From Apricaphanius iberus (lineage: Eukaryota > Chordata > Actinopteri > Cyprinodontiformes > Aphaniidae), in assembly GCA_028564705.1 (NCBI GenBank), contig JAPXFQ010001003.1, forward strand, positions 2,981,001 to 3,045,000: a DNA stretch of 64,000 nt. The letters run 5' to 3'. Position 1 is the stretch's first letter. The number at the start of each line of letters is the position of its first letter. The notes below the pieces were generated by a model. It was not told the DNA's origin. It ran no database searches and saw only the letters and a program-made list of their open reading frames with translations. Below are positions 36,701-48,100 of this stretch, in pieces. The position numbers were made by a program, and so were the translations under genes.

Positions 36701-39700
36701 TAATCCAGAAGGAGATCTCTATATTGATTAATATTCAGAGTATTTTTATTTTTCCAGTTCAAGAGGATATTTTTCTTAGCGATGCATAAGGCGATGTAAA
36801 ATAATTGCATAGACTTTGTATCCATGGTAACTTCATCTACATTTCCCAGCAAGCAAACTGTGGGAGCAGGTGTGATATTACATTTCAGACACTTTGATAG
36901 ATCTTCACATATCTGGTACCAATATTTCTTAACAGGTGGGCAGAACCAAAGAGCATGAATATAATTGTCTGGTAGATTGCTTGTACATTGTAAACAGGTA
37001 TCAGACGGCGTATAACCCATCTTGAACATCCGTTGCCCTGTATAATGCACTCTATGAAGGATTTTATATTGTATTAATCGTAGATTAGGATTTTTAAGAA
37101 ATTTAAAGGTTCTTAATGAAATTTGAGACCAGAGGTTTTGGTCAATTGAGATGGACAAGTCCATCTCCCATTTTGAAATAGGAAGGGCTATTGATTCATC
37201 TATTCTATTTAATGTTTTGTATATTTTAGATAGCAGTTTGGGAGGGTTAAGATTAAGGAAGTCTAAAACTTTTCCTGGAATTTGTAAATCAACTGTATTG
37301 AGCCTAAATTTATTTTTTATAATTGATTTAATTTGTTGGTATTCTAAGAATTTATTCTTGTTAATTCCGAATTGTGTAACCAATGTATTAAATTGGATAA
37401 AGTCTGTTCCATCAAATATATGCTCCAGGTATTCAATTCCTTTACAACTCCAGCCTGGAAAGTTGATCATGCATTTTTTTTTGTAAGATATCCGGGTTAT
37501 TCCAGATGGGTGTACGCCTGCATGGGACTAGTGAGGTCTTTGTCATTTTAAGAAATTCCCACCAAGCTGTCAGAGAGGAGCTGATATTAATACTTTTAAA
37601 ACATTCATTTTGTTTTATATTTGAGCTAACAAAAGGTAGATCTGAAAGTTTTATCTTATTTCATAGTGTCTGTTCTACATCTACCCAGCACTCATCGATA
37701 TAACTGTGTTTTACCCATCTTGATGTGTATTGGAGTCTGTTGGCTAAGAAATAATGACGAAAGTTTGGTAGGTCTAGACCTGTAATTATGCTTGGCTTCT
37801 GAAAAAAAAGGTATAGTATTTTAATCTTACTTCAAAATATTCTTGACCAACAATCTTCCAGGCTTTTTAATTATCTCTTCCTTTTGTCTCGGCATTATAG
37901 TCAGAACTCCTCCTCTTCGCTCCCCCATTTCTGGTCGAGCGCCCAAACGGCGCCTTATCACACCGATTCCAGGTCAGTTGACATGATTCTTGTTTATAAA
38001 TGATTTAAAAGTGTTTTTATAGTTAACCCACAATATGCCTTAAAATCTGTGTTTTTTCCACCTTCGTTTTTCAAAGGAATTGCTATTTGAAATATTCATA
38101 TATATATATTGGAATGTTTGAACCCTTTTTAAGGTCAATAGTTTTACCTACATAGAGATTGCAATATATATTTGAAAAAAAATATTTAATAATAATTATA
38201 CTGTTTGGCCTTTTTTTTACATAGCCTCACCGTTTATAAAACAAAAATTCCCTTAAAATCTTTTACGCACATTATCCAAAATCAATTGTGATACAGTATT
38301 TTTTCATTTAGTACCAAGGCACTCTTTGAAAACAAATGCAGCAATAGCAAGATGTCCTAAAGGAAATCTTAACATAAAAGAATGCATTAGTTAATATTAA
38401 GATAAATTTGGGATCAAAAATTATGTTTACAATGGCTTGCATTTGGATACTCTGTCCTCAGGAGCATCCATTTAATTTTTATGTAGCTTTAAAAAAATAA
38501 ACAAGTTGTAATTATTAAACACAGTGAAATTGGCTTCAAAATAAAACAAAAAAGTGCCTGGAATGTCTTCAGGGTTTAATGCAATCAAGTCTTTCTTCTA
38601 ACATCCATCCACTTATTTCTTACTGGATTGCAGAGTATAATATTCTCAGGCAGTGTATCCTATTTTTTAAACACCAGGTTTTGAAAAGACAGAAATTATG
38701 CAAGAAAAATTAACATATTAACGATACATACTTTCAATAATTATTCTTATAATAATTATTAAACTAAATATTATTTACCTCACACATCAATATACTTTCT
38801 TCTTGTTAAAAAAAATGGTCTCTGCTCTTTCTAATCTGTAAAACTGTAAAATATTGGCGTTCTCTCCAGATTACAGAGGTGGCTTCGAGCTCCACAGTGC
38901 GGAGGAGCTGGAAAAGGAGAGCCACCTGCTGGAGGAACTGGAGAAGCTCAGCCTTACAGGCTCGCAGGGATCCAGGAGGAAAACGAAGTCCTCTAATTCT
39001 TTCTCACCTCTTCTGGACATACCTGTGGATGGATACAAGCATGAGTCCAGAAAGCTCAGATCCCACTCTGCTGGTCCCTTGCACTCCAACTGGCTGTTGG
39101 CTTACAGAAGTGACTCCCCCCCCCCTCTCCGCACTGACATCAGCACCATTCGCTCCGTCCACTTCGATGAGGCTTCTCTGCGTTCATCTTCAGACAAGGC
39201 GGAGGAGACGAACTCTGAGAGGGGAAGGACTATCTTCAGAAAGAGTCACTCACATGGCAGGAAGGAGAAAAGTGCAGACAGTATTAAGAAAGGTGGGTTC
39301 ACTCTGAAGAGTGCAAACCGCTGGAATCGACCCTCTCTGTCGCAGGTGTTTAATACAAATGAGAGACAGATCAATGGTCACCGGACTTCTTCTGATGAGA
39401 GGATCAATGGGGCTGAGCCTGAACAGGAGCATCAACTGAAGATTGTCAGCATATCCAAAACCAAACAGTCTCTGGGTAAATAACTTTCATTCTGTCTCAG
39501 TCAAAGCTTTACTGTAAGTCTTTCCACTTATCACTAATATCAGCATTTCATGATTGCTTTATTTCCTCATTAGCAATTTAGACATTTATAGTATACTAAA
39601 CAGATACGAATTTATTGATTCATCTCATTAACTTAAAAATGTCCCATAGTCATTTTTATGGATCATATTTAATCCAATTTGACTTGGAAAAACATGTTTC

Positions 39701-42131
39701 TGACATGGAATTGTTGGTTTACTAAAAATGTTGTCCATGCACCGGACAGTATGTACACTTCATAGTTGATCAGGGCATGATTTTTGCATCAACATAGCGT
39801 AGCATTGAGGTGATGAGCCTGGGAGTTTGTTTTCAGCGGCTGTCGGCTTTCTTGGTTCTTCTGTTGTCTCCCGTTTTTCTCTTTACAATACTAATATTCA
39901 ATAGATTGGCTACGCTATTAAGGTCAAGTTTGATTGCTGACCAATCACACCCAGTGATATCATGATCATTAACAGAGGTATTGGTACTTTTGGTAATGTG
40001 GGTCCTGAAATCAGCACCCATAGGGGTTGTTGGTAGAAGGCAGAATGAAGTGGTCTAAAATGTCCTGGTAGATGACTGTAGTGACTTGGATTTGATAAAA
40101 CACAGTAAAGCAGAAGATAACACGGCTACACATATTATACCAACTTGGGAAACTTCACTCTGGCCCTCAAGAAAATTGAATTCTGTGCTACTTCTATCAA
40201 ACTGTAGGACTTGCTTGTGTTCTGCTTTTATTACATGCCTTCCTTCCACTTAGCTTTCCCTAATTAAACTTGAACCCCCCATGCTGATTTAAGAATATTT
40301 TGTGGAGGATGTCTCTAAGGCTTAGGTAAAATGTACATTTTCTTTGACACTGAACTTGAGCCATTTTACTTAAGAACTATCTCTGCATTTAATAAATCTA
40401 CAACATAGGTTTCGCTTTTAAAATTTGATTAATTAATGAAATAAACATTGGAATAATCAACGTGAACCTGTATACACACATTTTGCACAGTAAATACGGC
40501 GTCTGCATATGCCTATGCCAGTGAACTTACACTATTTCCTACAGGCATCAGCATTTCTGGTGGGATTGAGTCGAAGGCTCAACCAACAGTGAAGATTGAG
40601 AAGATCTTTCCTGGAGGAGCCGCTTCCATGTGTGAGATGCTCAAGGTAAAGTGCCAAGAACTTAAGAATCGTCAGATTGCCTTGATCATACGGTCATAAA
40701 GTGTGATGGAAAACCAGTTTATGATGAACATTTTCATTACTTTGCAGCAGTGTACAAATATAAATGTTTGTACACACAAATATTAATTGTGCCAAACGTT
40801 CTTTCCCTTTTCACAAATCTGCTTTTGCCAATTACCTCTTGGGTTTATCAGTAAGTGCATATTGGTTGCTAGGTTGATTAACAAATGAGTACTCGTATGA
40901 GGGATGCAAAATAAATGGAGCATTTATCAACATCACAAAACTGTGATGGTACAACTTTGGCCTTCAAAGATTCTAAGCTGTGTTTTGTATTGACAAAGAT
41001 GCCTGAGATTTAAAAAAAAAATTTTTTATGATTTTACCCTTAAAAACGCCATGATAAAATGTTTATTGTAGGTTCAGTGGATGACATTTGAATTAAGACT
41101 TTGGTTACTGCTTTTGTTCTTGCAAACATTGTTTGACTCACTGGCTACTTATTAGGTAGACCCTAATACTGGATTTAATCCCCTTTTGTCTCGGACTTGC
41201 CTTAATTATTTTTGGGATTCACTCAAGGCGTCTTGAACATTTTTGAGATAATGATTCAAATTGAATTGAAAGGGTTATGCAGTTGCTGCAGATTTACCAG
41301 GTGTGCTTCTGCTCCCACTTCAACGTATCCCTAAACTGTTCTATCGGGTTGGGATGGAATTATGCTGGCATGTTCAACAGACCAGTATGAGATTATTGAC
41401 ATGGGGTTTTAGTCTGATGAAAGTAGCCATCAGAAGATTGGTAGACTGTGGTCAGAATGGGATGGACATGTTCAGCCACAGTACAGAGGGACCCAAATTG
41501 TGCTAAGACAATGTCCTCTCATGTTTTGATAGTATTCACACCAATTCAGGCCCTATAATCTGAATTTTGTAGGTGAAATAGACCGGTCAGACTTGACAGG
41601 AGCATTAACTGGTGTATTTCTAAGTTAATGCAGAGATGGCATTCCAAGCACTGAGGGGTTATTTGAGCAAGGGTTGCATTTGTAGCAACTCAAACCAGCC
41701 TGCTTCTCTTGATATTAACAATGGTTGTGTATGGAAATCCCAGATCAGTCGTTTCCAGGAACTCGTACCAGCCTGTCTGGCAATAGCAACCATAGCACGT
41801 TTAAAGTTTCATAAATACTCTTTTCCTATTATAATTGTTGTAAACTTCAAGTCATTAATTCCACCATGTCTGGATGCCCTAATGAATTGAGCCATATGAC
41901 TGCCCGTTTGTGCCAACAAGCAGCTGTGCTTTATAAAGTGTAGTACACTGTATGCATGACTGTGTCTAAACTGAAACTCTGTTACAGGTCGGATTCGAGT
42001 TGGTGGCTGTGGATGGAGTTTCCCTTCAGGGAGTGACCCACCAGCATGCCGTTGACATCATCCGCAAAGCCTTTAGCAACAAGGTCAAAGACCCCATGGT
42101 GTTTTTGGTCAAAGTTCCCAAAAACGTCTAA
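21743..42131 (+). CDS. pdzd7: PDZD7 (PDZ domain-containing 7), Usher-2 ankle-link scaffold
   Basis: Sixteen coding exons keep frame: 21743-21905, 23369-23506, 23579-23753, 23838-24014, 24444-24591, 25634-25694, 26725-26902, 27275-27501, 28109-28270, 30504-30619, 31019-31110, 31411-31502, 37901-37972, 38870-39475, 40545-40645, 41988-42131 (TAA). They sum to 883 codons; human PDZD7 is about 1030 aa. Domains: PDZ1 about residues 62-145 (ligand loop LGFSVRGG at 75-82), PDZ2 about 188-268 (LGFNIRGG), Ser-rich linker, Lys-rich exon 9, harmonin-homology region about 480-575 (exons 10-12), second linker, PDZ3 about 790-880 (LGISISGG). PDZD7 binds whirlin, usherin and ADGRV1 at hair-cell stereocilia and is an Usher/deafness gene. 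It converges on LZTS2, as in human. Non-coding 5' exons may exist. Whether it is the teleost a or b copy is not settled. Confidence 0.95.
21906..23368. other. pdzd7: PDZD7 intron 1
   Basis: AT-rich with no recognised gene. A short locally GC-richer patch at about 22530-22740 (ccgctgcggatgattcc; tccgcagccgttccctcccg) stands out but has no coding frame or repeat I can name. Confidence 0.5.
24640..25150 (+). mobile_element. Tc1-like relic (family A) split by a LINE tail
   Basis: Left part reads tttgagctattttacaaacg and tctagatgtgcaaagcaggt with agacaaaccccaaagatt, the C-terminal region of the family A transposase. Right part resumes with tggttctacaaagttctg and tgcaacttttcgtacagttt. Both fit one continuous Tc1 end once the insert at about 24770-24862 is removed. 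It lies in PDZD7 intron 5. Confidence 0.65.
24770..24862 (+). mobile_element. Short LINE/SINE tail inserted in a Tc1 relic
   Basis: Ends in aaagtgctatataaataaag, a tail shared by L2-type LINEs and the SINEs that borrow it, followed by a few repeats of ggta. It interrupts the surrounding Tc1 relic. Confidence 0.55.
25695..26724. other. pdzd7: PDZD7 intron 6
   Basis: No gene or named repeat seen. AT-rich unique-looking sequence with several short frames that carry no recognisable motif. Confidence 0.5.
27550..27760 (+). mobile_element. Tc1-like relic, 5' end (family A)
   Basis: Contains the family A start: tcctcacccttaaggttttt, acaaccacaaactttaatat, and cacaaagtagtgcatagttt followed by aaatggaaggaaaattatgc. 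Lies in PDZD7 intron 8. Confidence 0.65.
28271..30503. other. pdzd7: PDZD7 intron 9
   Basis: Mostly AT-rich unique-looking DNA with no coding exon. It includes one LINE-type tail (28325-28445, listed separately). Confidence 0.5.
28325..28445 (-). mobile_element. LINE/SINE 3' tail, antisense
   Basis: Reads cccttttatttatatatcgc and caattcacaagaaatgtcat then ctcaaggcactttacaac, the reverse complement of a tail widespread in teleost genomes. Only this 3' end is present. Confidence 0.6.
31600..32545 (+). mobile_element. Tc1-like relic (family C) in PDZD7 intron 12
   Basis: Degenerate inverted termini: caatgcttaaactgaaaaag near 31665 and its inverse tttcagtttaggcgttgttt near 32485. Between them are transposase-like stretches (aagacgagcagatcccacct, tttgtccagatgttgcagat, tgagggcccttgtctgtttg). 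Many stops. Confidence 0.7.
32745..33275 (+). mobile_element. Tc1-like relic (family A), interrupted
   Basis: A piece at 32770-32825 (gccatgcagggatcacagca) and a larger piece at 32975-33265 (ttttctggtcagatgagaca, gtgatggcagcataatgctg, tggggttgcttctcttcagc, gaccctaaacatacaaccag) match the family A transposase in order, with an unrelated stretch between. The L1 insertion begins directly after it. Confidence 0.7.
33780..36620 (-). repeat. GC-rich 3' UTR block of the L1 element
   Basis: Composition changes abruptly from AT-rich to strongly GC-rich and back. The plus strand is C-rich (runs such as gccccccccccagcc near 36262 and ccccccccggg near 35300), so the L1 sense strand is G-rich. Long open frames exist in all six frames here because stop codons are rare at this composition; their Pro/Arg/Gly-rich text has no domain. 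The block follows the ORF2 stop directly, so it is best read as L1 3' UTR. Confidence 0.7.
36625..37470 (-). pseudogene. L1 ORF2 C-terminal fragment (281 codons)
   Basis: Open frame encoding the post-RT part of an L1 ORF2 protein. It has the Cys/His-type cluster [19 protein letters not shown] followed by [14 protein letters not shown], matching the zinc-knuckle-like C-terminal region of L1 ORF2. The upstream frame is broken near 37480. It is a retrotransposon remnant, not a host gene. Confidence 0.85.
37973..38869. other. pdzd7: PDZD7 intron 13
   Basis: AT-rich sequence, no gene or named repeat seen. Confidence 0.5.
39830..40265 (-). mobile_element. Tc1-like relic (family B, antisense) in PDZD7 intron 14
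   Basis: Matches in reverse order the transposase of the 20460-21640 element: ttaacagaggtattggtact, tggtctaaaatgtcctggta, tttgataaaacacagtaaag, ggaaacttcactctggccct. Internal part only. Confidence 0.7.
41150..41935 (-). mobile_element. Tc1-like relic (family F, antisense) in PDZD7 intron 15
   Basis: Left edge tacttattaggtagacccta is the degenerate terminus of a family whose ends read 'ctttattaggtacacc'. Internal antisense text includes cagttgctgcagatttacca, tgaaagtagccatcagaaga and aatcccagatcagtcgtttc. The right end fades near 41935, 50 bases before the last PDZD7 exon. Confidence 0.7.
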
Positions 42132-42586
42132 AAAAAAAGACCGGTCTAAACTCCCTTAGTAGGAAGAATGGAGAAACGAGTGACTCTCAGCTCAGTGGGA
42201 GCTGAGGGCAGGTATGTCTTTTCAGCATGAATGTCAGAGCAACATGCTCGCTTGGATGACAGAAAAAGCCTTGATCACAGGAATTCAGGACAATCAAAAA
42301 TGTTGCAGCTAAATGTATTTATTCAAAGCAAGAAACTGAAAAACAGTGCTCCTTTTGCTTTGAAGACTCTCAGCAGTTATAAAGAACATATCTCCCTTTG
42401 TACAGTTTAAGTAATTTGGGTGCCTTTTAAACAGTCTTAGCCTTTTTTTACCTGCAGGGGGCAGACATGAACCAGAAACTGATGGAGAAAACTTGCAATG
42501 TTGTCAACCAAAGAAGATCCTACAGAACTTAGGAGATGGTTTCAAGTAAATATTGACTTTGTCAAAACTTTGAAACAGAGAAGCTA

Positions 42587-42592
42587 AATAAA
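42587..42592 (+). promoter_or_regulatory. pdzd7: Polyadenylation signal of PDZD7
   Basis: AATAAA 455 bases after the TAA stop, followed by ATTAAA about 10 bases later. Confidence 0.6.
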
Positions 42593-43159
42593 AACATGAA
42601 ACATTAAAACATGGTTTTTAATTGTTTTAATTAAAACCACATTTGGTTTCATTCAAGATATGTACAGCATGAAAATATACATTTAATGTCTTCATACAAA
42701 TATTAAATGTTATAAAAATTTTACAGAGAAAACAAACAAAAAGTCAAACTGTTAAACGAAGCTTTGCATTTGTTGGAGGGAAATATACATGTTGGACATT
42801 GCTTTGGTCTATTCACAGTGGTTATGTTATTTATGGGGACAGGCAGACGCCTGTGGGAGCAATAAGATATAAACTTTATTTGCACAAGATCTGATGGAAG
42901 AGATCAGTGGAAACTAGTCCAAAAAACATCCTTCAGTGCAAGAGCTCTCTGTTCCAGGGATGTAATTTACTAATCTAATAGCTCACAGCAAAAGGCCTCA
43001 TTAAAGAGGAAGTGACAACTTTTTCTAAATAAAAGCTATGGTAGGCTATATAGTGCTCCAACGTGCTCTTGTGTAAAATAAGAGCCCTTCACATCACTAA
43101 GCAGAAGACTTACTAAATTAATCTTAAATTGTATTCAGTGCTTTGCTTAAGACTTCAAA

Positions 43160-44265
43160 CCTCTTCTACCTTTTCACAATTTGTCATGCTCCAACCACAA
43201 ACCTTAGGATTTTGTGACAGACCAGCACAAGGTTGTGCAAAATTGTGAAGTGGAACAGAAATCATCTGTTTTTAAACATTTTTAAACAACTATTTTCAGA
43301 CCCCTAAATAAAATCCAGTGCAACCAATTCTCTACAGACTCCACCTTAGACGAAGAATAAAGTCCTGTTGTATGTAATTATATCTTAGCATCAATTCAGT
43401 TGTTGAAGGCCTCCGAAGTTTCATAGAGAACATTGGTGAACAAACAGCAGACAGATTGGGGAGAACGTTTAAAGCAGAGTTGCGTTTTAAAACAATAACT
43501 ACAAAGTCACCAAGAAATGGCTAATCAGCAAAACTGACAAGCCTGGCAAGAGCCGTAAAGATTTGCAATAGTATTAAAGAATAGCCTAGAGCTGTATGAT
43601 AATTCTGAAAGGGGCTGAAGAAATTGACAGCTTAGTTCAAAAAGCATATTCATGCACTTCACAAATCTGGCTTTTATGGAGAAGGAAGTTTTCCTGCAAG
43701 CCGTGTAGGATACACAGCCAACACAGGGAACACGCTGCTTAAGATGCCCTTTTTTGCCTACATGCAAAGTGCCATTTCAAGGGCAAACAACATACATCAC
43801 CCACACCATGCAGTGAAACGTGGTGATGGCAGCACCAGGTTGTGGGGATGTTTTTCTTCAGGAGAAACAGGAAAGTTGAACAAAGTTAATAGGAAGTTGG
43901 GTGACCCTGGAATAAAGCCCGTTAGAGACTGGGATGGAAGTTCACCTTCTAGCAGGACAACGGTCCTAAACATACAGCCAGAGCTGAAGTCCAGACCTAA
44001 ATCTAATTGGGATTTTGTGGCAAAACTTGAAAACGGATGTGTGCAGAAGCTCTCCATAGAAGCCGACTAAAAAGGCAAAGGTGGTGAAGACATGCACCAC
44101 AAAGACTTGCAGCTGTAACTACAGGGAAAGGTGAAAACCATGCATAATTTTCCTCCTTCATTGTTGTTTGTTATTCACATAAAATCCCAATAAAGAGCAT
44201 TGACGTTTGTGGTTATAACAGGACAAAATATGGAAAAATTGACACTTATGCAAAGTACTGTATAT
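43160..44265 (+). mobile_element. Tc1-like element with both ends, inactive (family A)
   Basis: Left end (ccttttcacaatttgtcatg, ccaaccacaaaccttaggat) and right end (ataaaatcccaataaagagc, gtttgtggttataacaggac, aaaatatggaaaaattgaca) are inverted copies. The plus-strand transposase core is readable at 43805-43990 (VKRGDGSTRLWGCFSSGETG, then a frame with FQQDNGPKHTA-like decay and SRPKSNWDF). Frameshifts make it dead. Other family A pieces in the window can be oriented by this copy. Confidence 0.8.
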
Positions 44266-45147
44266 GTTCCCTTTAATTTCGCTGCATGACCCATGACATG
44301 AAACAGTTCTGTTTTTTTCTCACCACGAAGCATTTTTACTCAACAGATTAAACTCACATACACAGCTCCATATTTCGAGGCCACAACGATAAATCTCCTT
44401 ATTGATCACGAACATGCGTAAAACTTGCAGCCAAGCTTGTATACCACAGAGCTCCGCTGTTCTTTGGAACTATAAACCAAAGGAACATTTAACCCACACT
44501 CTAAGGTTGAGATTATTTTTTAGGTTGGTAAGTAAAGGTGGAAGAGGAAAAAGCTGGTCTGATTTTAATGGAAGGTGTCAACATGACTACCTTTAAAGCT
44601 CTTTTTAATTTGCAGTTACAGGGATATTTAATAATTTTAAGCTGATTTATGGGTGTCCATCGTGTAGTTTGTATAAAAACTACTACAGACATCCATACTT
44701 TATCCATGACATTAACGCCTAACTCTTAACATGACACAATGAATGTCTGGTTGACACTTTTACTGTACCAGTGAAACTGTAGACAGAGTGGGAGTGCAAC
44801 GAGAAACCCAGCAGGGATGCTGTAGCCAGAACCAGGAAAGGAGGAGGATGGTGGGGAACATTGACCCAAGTTACTCACACACAAACTCTGAAAGGTGTTA
44901 AAAAAAATTAAAAGATACCAGGACTCTGACTTCTCATCGGCGCAGTTGCAGCCTCTAATGGATGATCAGACAACTGATGTAGTTAATGACATTTAAAGGT
45001 CAACAGCTTTCAAGTATGACAATAGTCACGACTCGAGTGTAGAGACACTTGTCTGGTTGTTAGTCACATGAAGAACACAAGATATCACTTCTGCGGGTTG
45101 GGAGTTAAGTGTAGTGCAAATAATAAAAAAAAAGAAATCTGTGGGCA

Positions 45148-48100
45148 TCAGATTTCTGTTGCAGCAATCTCGTCAAAATTGATCTCGTTGCCGCTGCCCT
45201 CGTCGTCCTCTCTGCTTTCCAGTTCCAAACTGAGCTCCTGTAGGAGCTGCTCTAGTTCTCTGTTCCTGCGATACATCTGCATATAGTTCTCCTGCAGTTG
45301 TTTTTGGTAGCGGATCACTTTGTCCTTCTCCTCTTGCCATATCCGTCTTTCCTCCTCAAAACCTCCCGCCTGTTGTTCGACTTTCTTACGTTCAAAGGCC
45401 AACTCAGATTTCAACCCTTCCATCTGCACCTTCATGCTTTGCAGCACCTCAGCGCTGCTCTGCCGCTGGACCTTCGCCTCGTCACTTTCGTAGGCGAGCA
45501 GGTGCGCCTCAACTTCCTGGAACACCTGACATTGTCTGTTTCCAGCCCCCTGAGTGGCCAGGGAGTCTTTGAGATGAGCCAGCTCTCCCTCCAGGCGCCC
45601 CACTTTTTCTCTGAGGAGTTCCGCCTCGCTCTTCCGGCGTTGAAGCTCGTTCTCGCACACTTCCAGCTCCATGGTCCGGGTGCGGGTCGTGCCATGGGCC
45701 TCCTGGAGCAGCACCTGAGTGTTTGTGAGCTCGCCACGAGTTTCTCTGAGCTGACCCCGCAGGGAGACAATCTCTCCCACACGCTGAGCTAGCTCACTCT
45801 GCACCTCCTTCAGCTGCTGCTTCAGCAGAGAGATCTCACCCGATTTCTGACATACCTGAGAGAAGAAAAAAATTCAATATTATTCAATCTCAGTGAAAAA
45901 AAAAACAAAGCTACATTTAGCTCAGGAGTTAACAAAACTTTTTTTTTTTTCTAAGAGCTCAGACTGAAACCAACTACTCGGAGTTTTCATGATGATCGCC
46001 AGTAGGGGCACCTTTTCTCACAACTTTGCATAGAGGTTATGAACTGATTAAGGCTGGAGGATTCACCACTCCCTGTCTGCCTTTAACTGTACATCTAGCA
46101 TAGACAGATTCTTTAGGGGCACCCTTTTAGTTTATCTGCCATTGCAGGTAAATTCAAAAATGTAAATTTTAAATAAAACGGCTGCTGATATGATGGGAAC
46201 AAAATGATATTGAACATGGAGAGGACTGCATCATTTACACCAAATCCACAAGTCTCCACCACTTCCACCCAGCTTTCTTATTTTGGTTACCAATATCTAC
46301 ATCAGCTGTGGGCATTTAATTAGATATACTGTGCAGCTATCAGTTTCTAATTGCACAATAGGCACTGTAATGTCCAACAGTGGTCCAATATTGTACACTT
46401 GGTATGAAACATTAATTGTTGAGCATAAAAAAAGCTTTAACCATCATAAGTAAGAGAAGTGGAAGTTCGCAAACCAATACTTTATCAGCTTGTAACTGGC
46501 AAAAAGCATAATACATTGGTCATACATTTCTTTTTAAAATATACCATCTTAACAAAAAAAAAATGTTGCTCAAAGAAAACTGGTATGGGCATGAAAATAT
46601 TCAATCGTGCATCTATAAAAAACAGCTTGGTTACTTTCGATAGAAATGCTTAGGGGTGCCACTAATAGTTGCATTCATTTATTTTATAATCAGCAATTAC
46701 TTCTCACAGGATTTATACCCATCTGAAGTTGTATACTTAAATGATATTTATCTAATGTAATGCTGTGGCTGCAAAAAACAAATTTATTTCCAGGTATTCT
46801 GATACAACCTCATTAGGGGAGGCAATAAAAGTGACATTAAATCCACTATTCAACTACATTTCTTTATCATATCTGAAAAAATAATCCAATGACAGATAAA
46901 AGAACACCTGACAGAAAGATGTTCTCTTTTCTTCTGACAAGCTAAATGATTGTTAATTGAATTCACCATATGGTCGCATACCAACATACTTTTATTCAAT
47001 TTGCCTGCTCACCTCCCATTTGGTCTCCTCCAGTCGAGGCCCCAGCTGAATCTTCTCGTGCTCATAGGAGGTGCAGCGCTCCTCTAGCTGCTCCCTCTCC
47101 TTCAGAAGCTGAGCAAAATCCTCCTGCAGCTTCTTCTTTTCCTGCTGGAGCTGATAAACCTGAATAGTATAATATTCAAGTTCCTTGAGTGGCGATTTTA
47201 TTATTAGTTTAAACATACCTCATTCTTAATCATCATCTTTGTCTTCCTTTTAGTATACTAAAGTTTACATTTTTATATCTAGCATCAATATTTATATTCA
47301 AAACATTTAAATTAATTGGTCTTTTTGATTTCTCAAATCTTCAAACAAATCTTTTTTTAAATCCAAACCACTGTGTGCAAAGTAAGTCCCCTGGACTGCA
47401 TAAATCAGTGGAATATGACTCCAGTCATTGGTCCGATCCATCCAGTACTTTCTCCTTTAGTGTTTTCCTTTTCTTTTTACTTTTTAAAGACTGAGGGCCT
47501 GTACAATTTGAGATTATCTGCATCTAGGTGCTGATAAACAGAGTGATGCTCTACAAGCTTTACTGGTTCAGCTCCTGACCTGCAGCTGCAGCACCTGTTG
47601 ACCACGCTGGGCCTTCTGAGATGCCACCTGCATCCTGGTGGCACAGTTTTGTCTCAGCTCCTCCAGCTCCAACTCAAAGCGCTTCTGCTTCTCCTCATAA
47701 ACCTGCAGGACAACAAAGGATGGCATTTCAATCTTTTGCTAGGCCAAGGATTCCTGTCCAACACTGAAAGATAACTTTGGATTTATAAAAACCTGGCAAA
47801 TAGCAGCTTCATTGTCGTCCAGGTTCTCTTTGAGTTGCTGCAGCTCCAGATCCCTCTCCCTCAGTTTGTCCTCCAGGTCCCTCACCACACCTTCATAACC
47901 CTCCACGGGGCCTGGAGAGCGACCGCCGGACCCACTCTCAGACAGGGGCTGTCCCCGGCCACTTGTGGAGCCAGAGCATGTGCTCTTACTGGACGAAGAG
48001 CGGCCGCTGTCTGAGTTGGTGTGTCCATGTGTGCCGACTGACGGGACGCTCTTTATGGGCTCCAGGTGGCCTACAGGGACCTCAGCTGAAGCAAAATTGT

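Larger units (their letters stand above)
33284..37800 (-). mobile_element. L1-clade LINE, antisense, 5'-truncated, with long GC-rich 3' region
   Basis: The T-rich run at 33284-33311 is the poly-A tail of a minus-strand L1. Going up the plus coordinates there is about 0.5 kb of AT-normal sequence, a GC-rich block to about 36620, then the C-terminal part of ORF2 (36625-37470 and, after a frameshift, to about 37800). Upstream ORF2 text reads [18 protein letters not shown], typical of the L1 region that follows the reverse transcriptase. Endonuclease and reverse-transcriptase cores are absent. It sits in PDZD7 intron 12, opposite to the gene. Confidence 0.85.
42132..45147. other. Convergent spacer between PDZD7 and LZTS2
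   Basis: Holds the PDZD7 3' UTR, a decayed Tc1 element at 43160-44265, and by orientation the LZTS2 3' UTR. No further gene is seen. No exact minus-strand AATAAA was found close to the LZTS2 stop, so its polyadenylation site is undefined. Confidence 0.6.

Noticed and set aside
43744..44070. 108-codon frame as a small gene
   Set aside because: It is Tc1 transposase text with frameshifts, bounded by the element's inverted ends.
45298..45792. 164-codon plus-strand frame
   Set aside because: Antisense shadow of the LZTS2 coiled-coil exon.
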